Shown here: positions 35,762-43,864 of the stretch, piece by piece
Layout of the letters: each line of letters starts with the position of its first letter
How positions within the stretch are numbered: position 1 is the stretch's first letter
Assembly: GCF_007991215.1 (NCBI RefSeq)
Contig: NZ_BJXX01000120.1
Coordinates: 1 to 45,428, forward strand
Source: Aneurinibacillus danicus
Lineage (GTDB): Bacteria; Bacillota; Bacilli; Aneurinibacillales; Aneurinibacillaceae
Direction: 5' to 3'
DNA length: 45,428 nt
Program-made: the position numbers and the translations under genes
Notes under the pieces: generated by a model
Databases searched by the model: none
Told to the model about the DNA's origin: nothing
What the model saw: only the letters and a program-made list of their open reading frames with translations

Positions 35762-36826
35762 TTATCTATATAGTAAAACCTCCAACAATTGTTCGATATA
35801 CTGCTCCTGCTCTTCCTTGTATTGAAGCAAATTTTGCGGCGGTGCATGCAGTACTTCACGGCAAGCTTTGATGAAGTCTTCAGCGTCCCGGTTTACGAAT
35901 GTTACGACCCCGTTCGGTCGCTTTATTGCGTCGCTGGCCACGGTAGGCGTACCGAGATACAGCGCCTCGCGAATAGAAATAGCGTCCCCGTCGCTGACCG
36001 TCGGACGGACAAACAGGGAGGCTTTCTGGATGAGCGGGTAGAAAGGAATTTTCTCGTACACAAGCAAAAATCTCTCTTCCAATCCATGTGCCGCAATACG
36101 TTCCTCATACCGTTCCAGCAAATCATTGTCTATCACGTGGGTAATGCAGTACACGAAACCGAGGTGCTTGTTTTCACGCGCCAGCTTGCTGAACATGTCA
36201 ATGCACAAATCCAGTCCATACAGCTCGTTCCCGTTATACAGGTTGCCTACGCCGCCGTTTGCCACGATGGTCTGCGGGCATCGATCGAATAATTCCAGGA
36301 CATAACCAGGAATTCGTTTTAAGTCGGCTTCCGGGTCAGTTGTCGGGGGAATGAACGCAGGAATGACGGAGATTTTCCGCTCCGGAATCCGAAGCTCCAG
36401 GAGCTTTTCCTTCACTTCTTCACTCACCGCTATGAAATGATCGGAAAGCATACCGGTCAGGTACACCATCATTCGCTGTACGAAGCCCAATTGCCCACCG
36501 TCATTGCGCAAGCTGTGAACCGTATGCACAACTTTTTTCCCTTTCAGTTTGAGCAGCGAAAGCGTAAAGCGTATCTGCCAGCGCAAAAAATGATTATGAA
36601 TAATATCTTCATTTTTTTGAAAAAAATATTTCCAGGACCATTTTTCGATTTCCGGAATCGGCACGACGGCACGGTTTTTCTCGCCGTTCTCCCCGTTCCC
36701 GTCATAAATGATGAACGGAATCTCTTTCTGCTCCAGGCGGTCGCACAGGCGCTCCACATGAACAGAAATCCCCCCGGCGGGGGGGGGATATACGCCGATT
36801 TCGGCTACGGATTTTGTTTTTCTCAT
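35762..36826 (-). CDS. glycosyltransferase (GT-B, family 4 type)
   Basis: A 354-residue predicted sugar transferase, last gene of a five-gene minus-strand operon. The N-terminal motif VYPPPAGGISVHVERL is the glycine-rich loop of family 4 enzymes; VVHTVHSLRNDGG near 91 and a sugar-donor region (RPTVSDGDAISIREALYLG, near 281-299) follow. The ATG at 36826 overlaps the stop of the upstream O-antigen ligase gene (ATGA), so translation is probably coupled; longer frames are shadows of that gene. The loop is encoded by a run of nine C and six G residues, a slippage-prone tract. Confidence 0.83.
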   Translation of the reverse strand: MRKTKSVAEIGVYPPPAGGISVHVERLCDRLEQKEIPFIIYDGNGENGEKNRAVVPIPEIEKWSWKYFFQKNEDIIHNHFLRWQIRFTLSLLKLKGKKVVHTVHSLRNDGGQLGFVQRMMVYLTGMLSDHFIAVSEEVKEKLLELRIPERKISVIPAFIPPTTDPEADLKRIPGYVLELFDRCPQTIVANGGVGNLYNGNELYGLDLCIDMFSKLARENKHLGFVYCITHVIDNDLLERYEERIAAHGLEERFLLVYEKIPFYPLIQKASLFVRPTVSDGDAISIREALYLGTPTVASDAIKRPNGVVTFVNRDAEDFIKACREVLHAPPQNLLQYKEEQEQYIEQLLEVLLYR

Positions 36827-38163
36827 TCTTGCACGTGCTCCTTCCTTGCGCGGGCGAGGTTGTAGACGACAGATAGAATGGCAAGCAGAATCCAGAACAT
36901 GAAATCTACCCGGTACTGATGCCACACATCTTCAAACAACCCTGCAATTGCGATTGCAATTAGAGATGCGATGCCTCCCTTGGCAATGTAAGAAAGCAAC
37001 TTGTCCCTGCCTTCGTTCATGAACAAGCTCACGATAGCTGTACGGAGGCTCTGGTAAAACATATACAATAGTAGCAGAATTGCCAAAATGCCACCTGTTA
37101 CAAAATTCATTAGGTAAATATTATGGAAATGGTTAATGCGTATGCCGGGCATCATATAATCAGTGTACACCTTCTTAAACGTTGTCAAATCTGCTCCGAT
37201 CCCCGTTAACCAATAATCCCGAATCATCGCAAATGCCGATGGCCACATCTGCAGACGATATAAGCTTGAGGAGTCGGATTGCGGATTGGCGATGGATTGA
37301 ATACGTACCATAATTGTATCCGGCAGGAAGTTGACTCCAACGGCTGCTATGATAAGCCCCATAATCAGAATACGACGGCTAATCATCGTTGCTAGTAGCG
37401 CCATCCCAACGAACAGAGCTACCCATCCGCTGCGGGAGAACGTTAGTACTACCGCAAGTGAGATGAGGCCAAACTGAAGGGCGAATAGAACGCGATTACC
37501 AAGCGATTTTGAATAGAAAATCAAAGCGAAACTTAGCGGCAAAACCATAATAAGATATTGAACAAATAGATTCGGATTTTCGAATGTGGCGTAAATCCGC
37601 TTGTTGAGTTCAGGATTCTGACTTATGTCCACCCATGCCGCCGTCGTAAATTGAAGCGTGAAATACTGGTACACGCCATATATCGACACCAGGCTGGCCG
37701 ATAAAATAAGGCAGACGATGAAGCGGTACAGCGTCTCGCGTGAATCCAGCTTCATGACCAGCAGCAGGTAGAGCAGAAAGCTGATAAAGTAATAGAGCGT
37801 AAATTGAATCAAGCTTTCCGTCACATTAGCCGAGGTCAGGGCTGTTATGAACAGAATGGCCAGGAATAAGAATACGGCCAGATTTAGATGGTTTTTTAAA
37901 TTGGCTTTTAGTTTATCGTAGTCCTGTGCCGTAACAAACAGCACGAGCACAAACAGAAGAATTAAAGCCAGCAGCGGGCGGTACGTGAGAATGGGAAGAG
38001 ACAGAGCGAGCAAATACAGCCCGTACTCCATCCTGTATAGCGTAATCGCAAGAAACGCTCCCATCAGCACGAACTCGCCGGCCATTCCTATTTTATATTG
38101 GATGATGCCGATGGTCAGCAGCGCAGCGGCTACCAGCAGCATCAACGGACGTGTTTTCGTCAT
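36823..38163 (-). CDS. O-antigen ligase / polymerase family membrane protein
   Basis: A 446-residue protein with about 11-12 membrane helices and one long extracytoplasmic loop with PQSDSSSLYRLQMWPSAFAM near residues 293-312, then GIGADLTTFKKVYTDYM and HFHNIYLMNFVTGG. The pattern NHFHNIYL after the loop is the hallmark of the Wzy_C/O-antigen ligase family (RfaL, TuaE-like). In Gram-positive bacteria such proteins polymerise or attach secreted polysaccharides. It lies between a small membrane protein and a glycosyltransferase with which it overlaps by 4 bases. Confidence 0.85.
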   Translation of the reverse strand: MTKTRPLMLLVAAALLTIGIIQYKIGMAGEFVLMGAFLAITLYRMEYGLYLLALSLPILTYRPLLALILLFVLVLFVTAQDYDKLKANLKNHLNLAVFLFLAILFITALTSANVTESLIQFTLYYFISFLLYLLLVMKLDSRETLYRFIVCLILSASLVSIYGVYQYFTLQFTTAAWVDISQNPELNKRIYATFENPNLFVQYLIMVLPLSFALIFYSKSLGNRVLFALQFGLISLAVVLTFSRSGWVALFVGMALLATMISRRILIMGLIIAAVGVNFLPDTIMVRIQSIANPQSDSSSLYRLQMWPSAFAMIRDYWLTGIGADLTTFKKVYTDYMMPGIRINHFHNIYLMNFVTGGILAILLLLYMFYQSLRTAIVSLFMNEGRDKLLSYIAKGGIASLIAIAIAGLFEDVWHQYRVDFMFWILLAILSVVYNLARARKEHVQE

Positions 38164-38183
38164 GGTATCGAACTCCCGATTCC

Positions 38184-38528
38184 CTACTTATTTACGTCGA
38201 ACAGTTGTGCGAGCAGCCTGCCGGGAATGCTTGTGCGAATCGCAAGCCAGAGACGTTCCGGGCCTACGAACAGCACGAGTCCCGCTGCGACGAGATCAAG
38301 GGCAATAATGAGCACGAGCTTTTGCATGAACAATAAAATATAGACATGCAGAAAAACCATGATGAAGAATGTCCAGAATACATATTGCCACTGAACATTC
38401 TGCCACCGGTCTTTTAGGCGGGACAACAAGGAATGCTGTCCGGCCCGCTCCGAGAATAGCTTCATCAGCGCCACAAGCCCGTCCACTGTTTTATAGGCAA
38501 GCCAATCGTAAAACGACGGTTTCTTCAT
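38184..38528 (-). CDS. hypothetical membrane protein of the polysaccharide operon
   Basis: A 114-residue protein I do not recognise. The first 45 residues are amphipathic and basic; two closely spaced hydrophobic helices lie at about 46-68 (QYVFWTFFIMVFLHVYILLF) and 70-88, and the C-terminus is helical (PERLWLAIRTSIPGRLLAQL). AAGAAGGTG precedes the ATG. Tight spacing to the DUF4330 genes upstream (14 bases) and the O-antigen ligase downstream (20 bases) suggests a role in the same envelope polymer pathway. Confidence 0.75.
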   Translation of the reverse strand: MKKPSFYDWLAYKTVDGLVALMKLFSERAGQHSLLSRLKDRWQNVQWQYVFWTFFIMVFLHVYILLFMQKLVLIIALDLVAAGLVLFVGPERLWLAIRTSIPGRLLAQLFDVNK

Positions 38529-38542
38529 TCATTTTCACCTTC

Positions 38543-39010
38543 TTATTCCACGCTGATTACCCTGGATGCGAATACCGCGCGATCCGTTTTAGCGGGCAGG
38601 TACAGATTCGGATGGAAGAACGTATTATCGATAATCGGGCTTCCGTGTAATGAAATAAACCCGGAAGATTTTATCGTTAGATACACGTCTTCTTCACCTT
38701 TGAACGATGCAAGCCTGTATTTTCCTGTCGTTGTATCCGGAAGATATTTTTTTGCAGGTACCGCTTTGACCGCTGTGACTTCACCGAATGGCTGAAGCGC
38801 TCCTTTTTGGAAGATTTTATCTCCCGGTCGGATTGATTTGTGGAAAGAAGGCAATTGGCCTTCGATGGCAACCGTTACGGTCATTTCTTTGTGCGGCATT
38901 ACCAATTTGCCTGCCATGGACGCTTTTAACGCGATAATGAATGCCGCTCCGATAAGCAACAGGGTAATGAGCGCATCTTTTAACGTGAAAGAAAAAGAGC
39001 GCTGATTCAT
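38543..39010 (-). CDS. DUF4330-like membrane-anchored protein (second of a tandem pair)
   Basis: A 155-residue protein with one N-terminal membrane helix (about 12-32) and an extracytoplasmic domain of about 120 residues made of beta-type segments (TVTVAIEGQL, VYLTIKSSGF, VFASRVISVE). It shares layout and motif rhythm with the preceding DUF4330 protein (KSIRPGDKIF resembles DQIKKGDVLR; FGEVTAVKAVP resembles IGEVVSIKKQP), so the two are probably paralogues. The ATG at 39010 shares one base with the upstream stop codon (TGATG), implying coupled translation. Function unknown. Confidence 0.72.
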   Translation of the reverse strand: MNQRSFSFTLKDALITLLLIGAAFIIALKASMAGKLVMPHKEMTVTVAIEGQLPSFHKSIRPGDKIFQKGALQPFGEVTAVKAVPAKKYLPDTTTGKYRLASFKGEEDVYLTIKSSGFISLHGSPIIDNTFFHPNLYLPAKTDRAVFASRVISVE

Positions 39011-39513
39011 CACTTATCACCTAAATTAACTTCGGATATGAGCGTTTCAATCAGGTATTTCGGTCCTTTAACGGATACCTTGCTTCCTGTAAGCAGCGCA
39101 CTGCCGTCTTCACCGACCGCGGTTTCGCCTGAGACGCTGGCTTTTGTTTTTACGGTAATGTAGACGGAATACTTCTCAGGTACGTCGGACATAACCATGC
39201 GTCCGTCCGCGGTCGTTACAGCAACCTTGCCCGGCTGTTTCTTAATGGACACGACCTCGCCGATTTTGGCATTATTATCTTTGTTTCTCAAAACATCGCC
39301 CTTTTTAATTTGATCGACAACAAAGGGATGCTCAGCGCTGTTATACAGCACGTACGTTACTTCTTTCTGCGTTCTTGGTCCTGAAACTACTTCATCGCCC
39401 TGCGTAAACTTAATCCCGGCAAAAATCAGGGCACCGATTAAGAGCAGAATCAGAAATAAATCGAGAATGTTAATGACGCCAAAAATTCTTCCTTTTTGAT
39501 CAATCATTTTCAT
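39010..39513 (-). CDS. DUF4330 family protein (first of a tandem pair)
   Basis: A 167-residue protein with a short cytosolic start (MKMIDQKGRIFGVINILD), one membrane helix (about 18-37) and an extracytoplasmic domain of about 125 residues. The GRxFGxINxxDL opening and the following hydrophobic helix are characteristic of DUF4330. No enzyme motif is present, so it may act as a scaffold or partner. AGGAGGAAC precedes the ATG. It is the first gene of a five-gene operon that also holds an O-antigen ligase and a glycosyltransferase. Confidence 0.82.
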   Translation of the reverse strand: MKMIDQKGRIFGVINILDLFLILLLIGALIFAGIKFTQGDEVVSGPRTQKEVTYVLYNSAEHPFVVDQIKKGDVLRNKDNNAKIGEVVSIKKQPGKVAVTTADGRMVMSDVPEKYSVYITVKTKASVSGETAVGEDGSALLTGSKVSVKGPKYLIETLISEVNLGDK

Positions 39514-39558
39514 GGAATCCTGTTCCTCCTATATTCATCTCGCAAAAAAATTCCTTCT

Positions 39559-39602
39559 AGCATAACCTTTCCTAGAATACCATACAAGCATTTTTCGTAC
39601 AA
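39559..39602 (-). promoter_or_regulatory. two overlapping promoters of the DUF4330 operon
   Basis: On the minus strand TTGTAT (39582-39587) and TATGCT (39559-39564) are 17 bases apart. TTGTAC (39597-39602) and TATTCT (39574-39579) are also 17 bases apart. Either or both could drive the operon. Confidence 0.6.
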
Positions 39603-39622
39603 CAGACCCCGGGCAAATGAAA

Positions 39623-39645
39623 AAACCCGCTTCGCAAGCGGGTTT
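39623..39645 (-). terminator. intrinsic terminator of the upstream glycosyltransferase
   Basis: AAACCCGCTT-CGC-AAGCGGGTTT with a T-run on the minus strand. It ends the gene at 39644-40768 and separates it from the DUF4330 operon. Confidence 0.88.
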
Positions 39646-40768
39646 ACTTCGTATTTGCACGAATGAGCTGTCGATAGAGCTCTTTCGTTTTCATCGCCAT
39701 ATGCGTGAGCGTGTATTCTTCCTTCACGGTACGGTACCCGGCCTCGGCAAGCTTCATGCGCAAGTCTTCGTCTTCCATTAGAATCACGATATTCTGCTTA
39801 ATCTCTTCGGGATTCTTCGTTGGAATCACCAGTCCGTTCAGATAATCGACCAAAAAATCGGCAATGCCTCCGACCATTGTAGAGATAACCGGCTTCTTGG
39901 CAGCCATTGCTTCGAGCAGGGAGAGGCCAAGACCCTCCGAGTAGGAAGGGCTGATGAACAAATCCATCGCATGCAGGCAGCGCGGCACATCCTGACGGAA
40001 TCCCGCAAAATGTACGCGATCGCTTATGCCGGCCTCCTTGGCCATATTCTCAAGCGGCCCTTTCTCCGGACCGTCTCCGATAACCAACCAGTGAACACGG
40101 GGATGTTCCTCTGCAAGCAGGATAAACGCTTGCATCAAATCCGTCAACCCTTTGACCGCGACAAGGCGGGAGACCGTGCCGATGACGAACGCATCGGCGG
40201 GAAGTCCGAGCGAACGGCGAATCTCTTCAGGCGCATCCTCCGTCTTAAATTCCTCGATAGGAATGCCGTGGTGAATAAGCGTAATGTCTTGTGATTTCAC
40301 CCCGTCTGATTCAAGAGATTGTTTAATGGAATTCGAGATGGCGATATAGTGATCGTTCCACTTGCGTGTCCACAGTTCCATACGAGAGGCGAGGAAGTAG
40401 GCCAGCGGATTCGGGTAATCGTAGCGCAGCACGCTGTGTATCGTCGTCACGATAGGTACACGAGGAAGGGAGCGTGCGGCGAGACGACAGAAAAAGTTTG
40501 CTTTTACGCCATGGGAATGAATAAGCTCAGGCTTCTCCTCCTGGAATACGCGGGTAAGTCCCTTCACAAGCCGGAAATCAAAACGACCGTATGTATCCAG
40601 CACGATGACGCGAATGTTTCGTTTTCGTAATTCTTCGGCAAAAGTGGAGTTATAGAAACACACAACGACAGGGTCGACCGCGTGTCTGGACAGAATTTCA
40701 AGCAATTCGAGAATATGTTGCTCTGCGCCGCCAAACTCGCCTCCGCCGATTGCATGCAATATTTTCAT
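39644..40768 (-). CDS. glycosyltransferase family 4 protein
   Basis: A 374-residue predicted sugar transferase with a full GT-B fold. The glycine-rich N-terminal loop is ILHAIGGGEFGGAEQHIL (3-20), LIHSHGVKANFFCRLAA lies near 83, and the donor-binding C-terminal half shows GTVSRLVAVKGL near 191, HFAGFRQDVP near 251 and SPSYSEGLGLSLLEAMAAKK near 270 with the ExxxxxxxE motif. The ATG at 40768 is favoured over one three codons upstream, which sits directly against the AGAGG site. It is divergent from the MurJ-like flippase gene. Confidence 0.87.
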   Translation of the reverse strand: MKILHAIGGGEFGGAEQHILELLEILSRHAVDPVVVCFYNSTFAEELRKRNIRVIVLDTYGRFDFRLVKGLTRVFQEEKPELIHSHGVKANFFCRLAARSLPRVPIVTTIHSVLRYDYPNPLAYFLASRMELWTRKWNDHYIAISNSIKQSLESDGVKSQDITLIHHGIPIEEFKTEDAPEEIRRSLGLPADAFVIGTVSRLVAVKGLTDLMQAFILLAEEHPRVHWLVIGDGPEKGPLENMAKEAGISDRVHFAGFRQDVPRCLHAMDLFISPSYSEGLGLSLLEAMAAKKPVISTMVGGIADFLVDYLNGLVIPTKNPEEIKQNIVILMEDEDLRMKLAEAGYRTVKEEYTLTHMAMKTKELYRQLIRANTK

Positions 40769-40984
40769 TTTAGACATCCTCTGTTCACTTCCTGACCCTA
40801 GAGCAACTAAAAAACGTATGATGCTAAACGATGAAATCGTAACAATTATATCGCATCTTTACCGGTATGTTCAATGTAAGAGGGTTGATTTTTCTTATTT
40901 CAGGTATAGTATGAAAGAAGCCGTGTTTTTACACAGGGACTATTCAGATAGATTATCGTTGGGTAGTAAGGAGATTATATACAT

Positions 40985-42571
40985 ATGGCACAAACCGTAC
41001 TTCGATCGGCCGTTGTGATTATGATTGTAACGCTTGTGGGGCGGGTGGTCGGCCTGCTGCGCGAGACGCTTTTGGCCGATAGTTTCGGAACAAGCTTCGA
41101 AGTGGATGCCTACCGGTATGCCTTTGCGATTCCGAGCATGATATTTTTATTTGTTCCGGGGGCGCTGAACGCAATCTTCGTTCCTTCTATTAAAAGCATG
41201 CTAGTGAACGGGAACAGGGAAGAAGCACAGGTGCTGTTCCGGAAAATGATGACCGTAACGGTATCGATTTATTTTGTGATAATGGCCATCGGTATGCTGT
41301 TTTCACGTGAGATTATCCAGTTGATGACCTTTATGCAGAACGGTTCAGAAGCGATTACTCCCGAACAGCGGGCGGCACAGCTGGAGATGGGAGCGAAGCT
41401 TCTGCAGTGGATGTGGCCGTCCGCCGTTTTCATCGCGCTCATCGGTGTGTTTCAGGCTACGCTTAATGCACATCAGCAATTTTTTATCCCGCAGCTGAGC
41501 ACGGTTGTGAATTCGCTGATCGTATGCACGGCATATCCGCTGCTCGTTCCATTTTACGGAATTTATGGTGTGGCTATGGGCACGACGCTCGGCTTTTTGT
41601 TTGCGGCATTGTCTATGATATATGCGTTGAAAAAAGAGCGGTATTCGCTTGCACCGGATTTCAGATGGAATGACACGGAGATGAAAAAAATCGGAGAGCG
41701 TTTCATCCCGATTATGCTCGGCTCTTTGATTACGCAGGTATATACGTTTATTTATCCGGTGCTCGCTTCCGGTTTAGGGGAAGGAAGGGTAGCGGCACTT
41801 GGATATGCCAATATCGTATATCAGCTTCCGACGGCGATTTTTGTTGCAGCGTTTACGCTTCCGATTTATCCTTATCTTGTTGAATATTTTACCAAAGGTG
41901 AGATGGGCCGAATGAAGCAATCCATTACCGAAGGGATGCAATATTTATTTATCCTGATGGTACCGGTTATCGTGGCAATGATTGTCGTCCCGGATGAAAT
42001 TGTTTCGCTTCTTTTCTATACGGGCCCTGACGGGGAGTTTGATTTAACGTCCATTGATCTGACGGCGACTGCGCTTCTATATATGGGATTGGGACTATTC
42101 TTCTTTGCGGCCCGCGATTTGTTAACCCGCGCATTTTATGCGATGGAGAATACGAAGTTGACTGTAATTGCCGCCGTAGTCGGTATTCTGGCTAATATTT
42201 TATCCAGCCTTATGTTTATGACATATCTTAGTCATGGAGGCGTGGCGCTTGGTACGACGACCGGATCATTGGTTAATATGCTGGTGTTGAGCTATTTCCT
42301 GCGCAAGCATATCGGACCGTTTATTCAGCGGACGTTCTGGGTGACCGCTCTGAAGACTGTAATAGGAGCAGCCGTGATGGGTGCGGTTTTGTATATGGCT
42401 ACAGCATTCGTATCGTTTCATGGAGTTTGGATGCAAAAAATGTATATTCTTTTCTTGATTGCAGCAGGCGCGGGCCTTTTCTTTGCTGTGTTGGTACTGT
42501 TTCGTGAACCGCTCGCGCTGCGTATTATCGAACGTTTTGCCGGGAAGATAGTTAAAAGAAAAAGGGGATAG
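40985..42571 (+). CDS. murJ: MurJ/MviN-type lipid-linked sugar flippase
   Basis: A 528-residue membrane protein with about 14 helices of the MOP superfamily. The start, AVVIMIVTLVGRVVGLLRET, followed by PGALNAIFVPSI near 58, and ARDLLTRAFYAMENTKL near 378 are typical of MurJ. MurJ moves lipid II, the peptidoglycan precursor, across the membrane; within a polysaccharide block it could instead move another undecaprenyl-linked oligosaccharide. AAGGAG lies 11 bases before the ATG. The epimerase gene follows after 6 bases, suggesting co-transcription. Confidence 0.87.
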   Translation: MAQTVLRSAVVIMIVTLVGRVVGLLRETLLADSFGTSFEVDAYRYAFAIPSMIFLFVPGALNAIFVPSIKSMLVNGNREEAQVLFRKMMTVTVSIYFVIMAIGMLFSREIIQLMTFMQNGSEAITPEQRAAQLEMGAKLLQWMWPSAVFIALIGVFQATLNAHQQFFIPQLSTVVNSLIVCTAYPLLVPFYGIYGVAMGTTLGFLFAALSMIYALKKERYSLAPDFRWNDTEMKKIGERFIPIMLGSLITQVYTFIYPVLASGLGEGRVAALGYANIVYQLPTAIFVAAFTLPIYPYLVEYFTKGEMGRMKQSITEGMQYLFILMVPVIVAMIVVPDEIVSLLFYTGPDGEFDLTSIDLTATALLYMGLGLFFFAARDLLTRAFYAMENTKLTVIAAVVGILANILSSLMFMTYLSHGGVALGTTTGSLVNMLVLSYFLRKHIGPFIQRTFWVTALKTVIGAAVMGAVLYMATAFVSFHGVWMQKMYILFLIAAGAGLFFAVLVLFREPLALRIIERFAGKIVKRKRG

Positions 42572-42577
42572 CAGGAA

Positions 42578-43495
42578 ATGAAAGTTTTAGTAACAGGCGG
42601 AGCCGGCTTTGTTGGGTCTCATATTGTGGATCAGGCGCTCGAAGCCGGATATGAGGTAAGTGTTATTGACGATTTATCAACGGGAAAGAAGGGGCAGGTA
42701 AATCCGTATGCTTCGTTTTACGAAATGAATATCGCATCGCCGGATGTGGAACGTGTAATTCGACAGGAGATGCCTGATTTTATTATCCACCAGGCAGCGC
42801 AGAGTTCTGTTCCGATATCACTAAAAGATCCGATAGGAGATGCAACGACGAATATCATCGGTACGGTGAATCTGCTGGAAGCAGCCCGCAGGCATGGCGT
42901 GCGCAAAGTGGTGTACGCATCATCAGCGGCGGTATACGGAGAACCGCAGTATATGGGCATTGATGAAGTGCATCCGAAGCAGCCGTTATCACCATACGGC
43001 ATCTCGAAATATGTGCCTGAGTTTTATCTGAATGCATACCATCATTTATACGGGTTGAACTATACGGCATTCCGCTATGCAAACGTGTATGGAGAGAGAC
43101 AGGATCCGAAGGGAGAAGGCGGTGTAGTGTCCATCTTTGTTGACCGGGCCCTGGCCGGACAGGAATTAACCGTCTTCGGCGACGGGGAGCAAACGCGGGA
43201 CTTCGTGTATGTACAGGATGTAGCCAGAGCCAATATTATGGCCCTGGCCGGGGGAGACAATGAAATTCTTAATATCAGTACGAACCAAAAAACAAGCGTA
43301 AACCAGCTCATTGCGCTGATGGAAGAAGCGCTGGGCAGCAAACTGGCTGTCAAGTATGAGGCGCCGCGCGAAGGCGATATCATGCACAGCTACCTTGATA
43401 ATACAAGCGCTACAGAAAAGCTTGGGTGGAAGCCTCGGTACTCGCTGCAAGAGGGGCTAACAAAGACGCTTCGTTTTTATCAAGTCTCAAAGTGA
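42578..43495 (+). CDS. NAD-dependent sugar epimerase/dehydratase (GalE-like)
   Basis: A 305-residue short-chain dehydrogenase of the extended type that modifies nucleotide sugars. The NAD motif is VTGGAGFVGSHIVD (5-18), the catalytic serine region VYASSAAVYG lies near 111, and the catalytic tyrosine and lysine are in SPYGISKYVPEFYL near 137 (YxxxK). FRYANVYGERQDP near 165 is also typical. UDP-glucose or UDP-N-acetylglucosamine 4-epimerase is the most likely activity, but a related dehydratase is possible. The 3' end overlaps a small convergent gene by 86 bases. Confidence 0.88.
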   Translation: MKVLVTGGAGFVGSHIVDQALEAGYEVSVIDDLSTGKKGQVNPYASFYEMNIASPDVERVIRQEMPDFIIHQAAQSSVPISLKDPIGDATTNIIGTVNLLEAARRHGVRKVVYASSAAVYGEPQYMGIDEVHPKQPLSPYGISKYVPEFYLNAYHHLYGLNYTAFRYANVYGERQDPKGEGGVVSIFVDRALAGQELTVFGDGEQTRDFVYVQDVARANIMALAGGDNEILNISTNQKTSVNQLIALMEEALGSKLAVKYEAPREGDIMHSYLDNTSATEKLGWKPRYSLQEGLTKTLRFYQVSK

Positions 43496-43721
43496 AATCG
43501 GTCAGAAGAGTAAGGGCCCAGGTATACAGTTCATCATGGCTATCGCCGGTAAAGCTGGCAAACGTATGTTCATATGAAGACGTCATACTGTACGAGATGA
43601 AAGAAATAACCCAGTAACGATCGCGTTCCGTAATTTCAAAACGAACAATTTCGCCGGCCCGTTTTTTCCACGAAAACAAATCAAATAGGATCTGCACATT
43701 AGCCTGGTCATACTTTTTCAA
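43410..43721 (-). CDS. conserved-looking small protein, unrecognised
   Basis: A 103-residue protein that starts with TTG at 43721, after AAGGGGG. Residues 1-75 look like a compact alpha/beta domain (KKYDQANVQILFDLFSWKKR, IVRFEITERDRYWVISFISY, HDELYTWALTLLTDFTLR); the last 30 residues lie inside the end of the epimerase gene on the other strand and are low-complexity (serine, alanine, leucine). I do not recognise a family. The ribosome binding site is buried in a perfect 16-bp hairpin. It may be a real, weakly translated gene. Confidence 0.55.
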   Translation of the reverse strand: MKKYDQANVQILFDLFSWKKRAGEIVRFEITERDRYWVISFISYSMTSSYEHTFASFTGDSHDELYTWALTLLTDFTLRLDKNEASLLAPLAASTEASTQAFL

Positions 43722-43723
43722 AA

Positions 43724-43769
43724 GAATTCCCCCTTCACAGGTAGAAAAATCCATGTGAAGGGGGAATTC
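43724..43769. repeat. perfect 16-bp hairpin, terminator and ribosome-site mask
   Basis: GAATTCCCCCTTCACA (43724-43739) and TGTGAAGGGGGAATTC (43754-43769) are exact complements with a 14-base loop. On the minus strand TTTT follows, so it can end csaB; its 3' arm also contains the AAGGGGG of the small gene at 43410-43721. Confidence 0.85.
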
Positions 43770-43864
43770 TTTATTTCCGGGACAACTTCCTTCCTGCCTT
43801 ACAAAACTAGTGGCAAATAGGCAAAAGAAGTGCAATTTCGAGTCTTTATTCGACAAAGTTTTAC

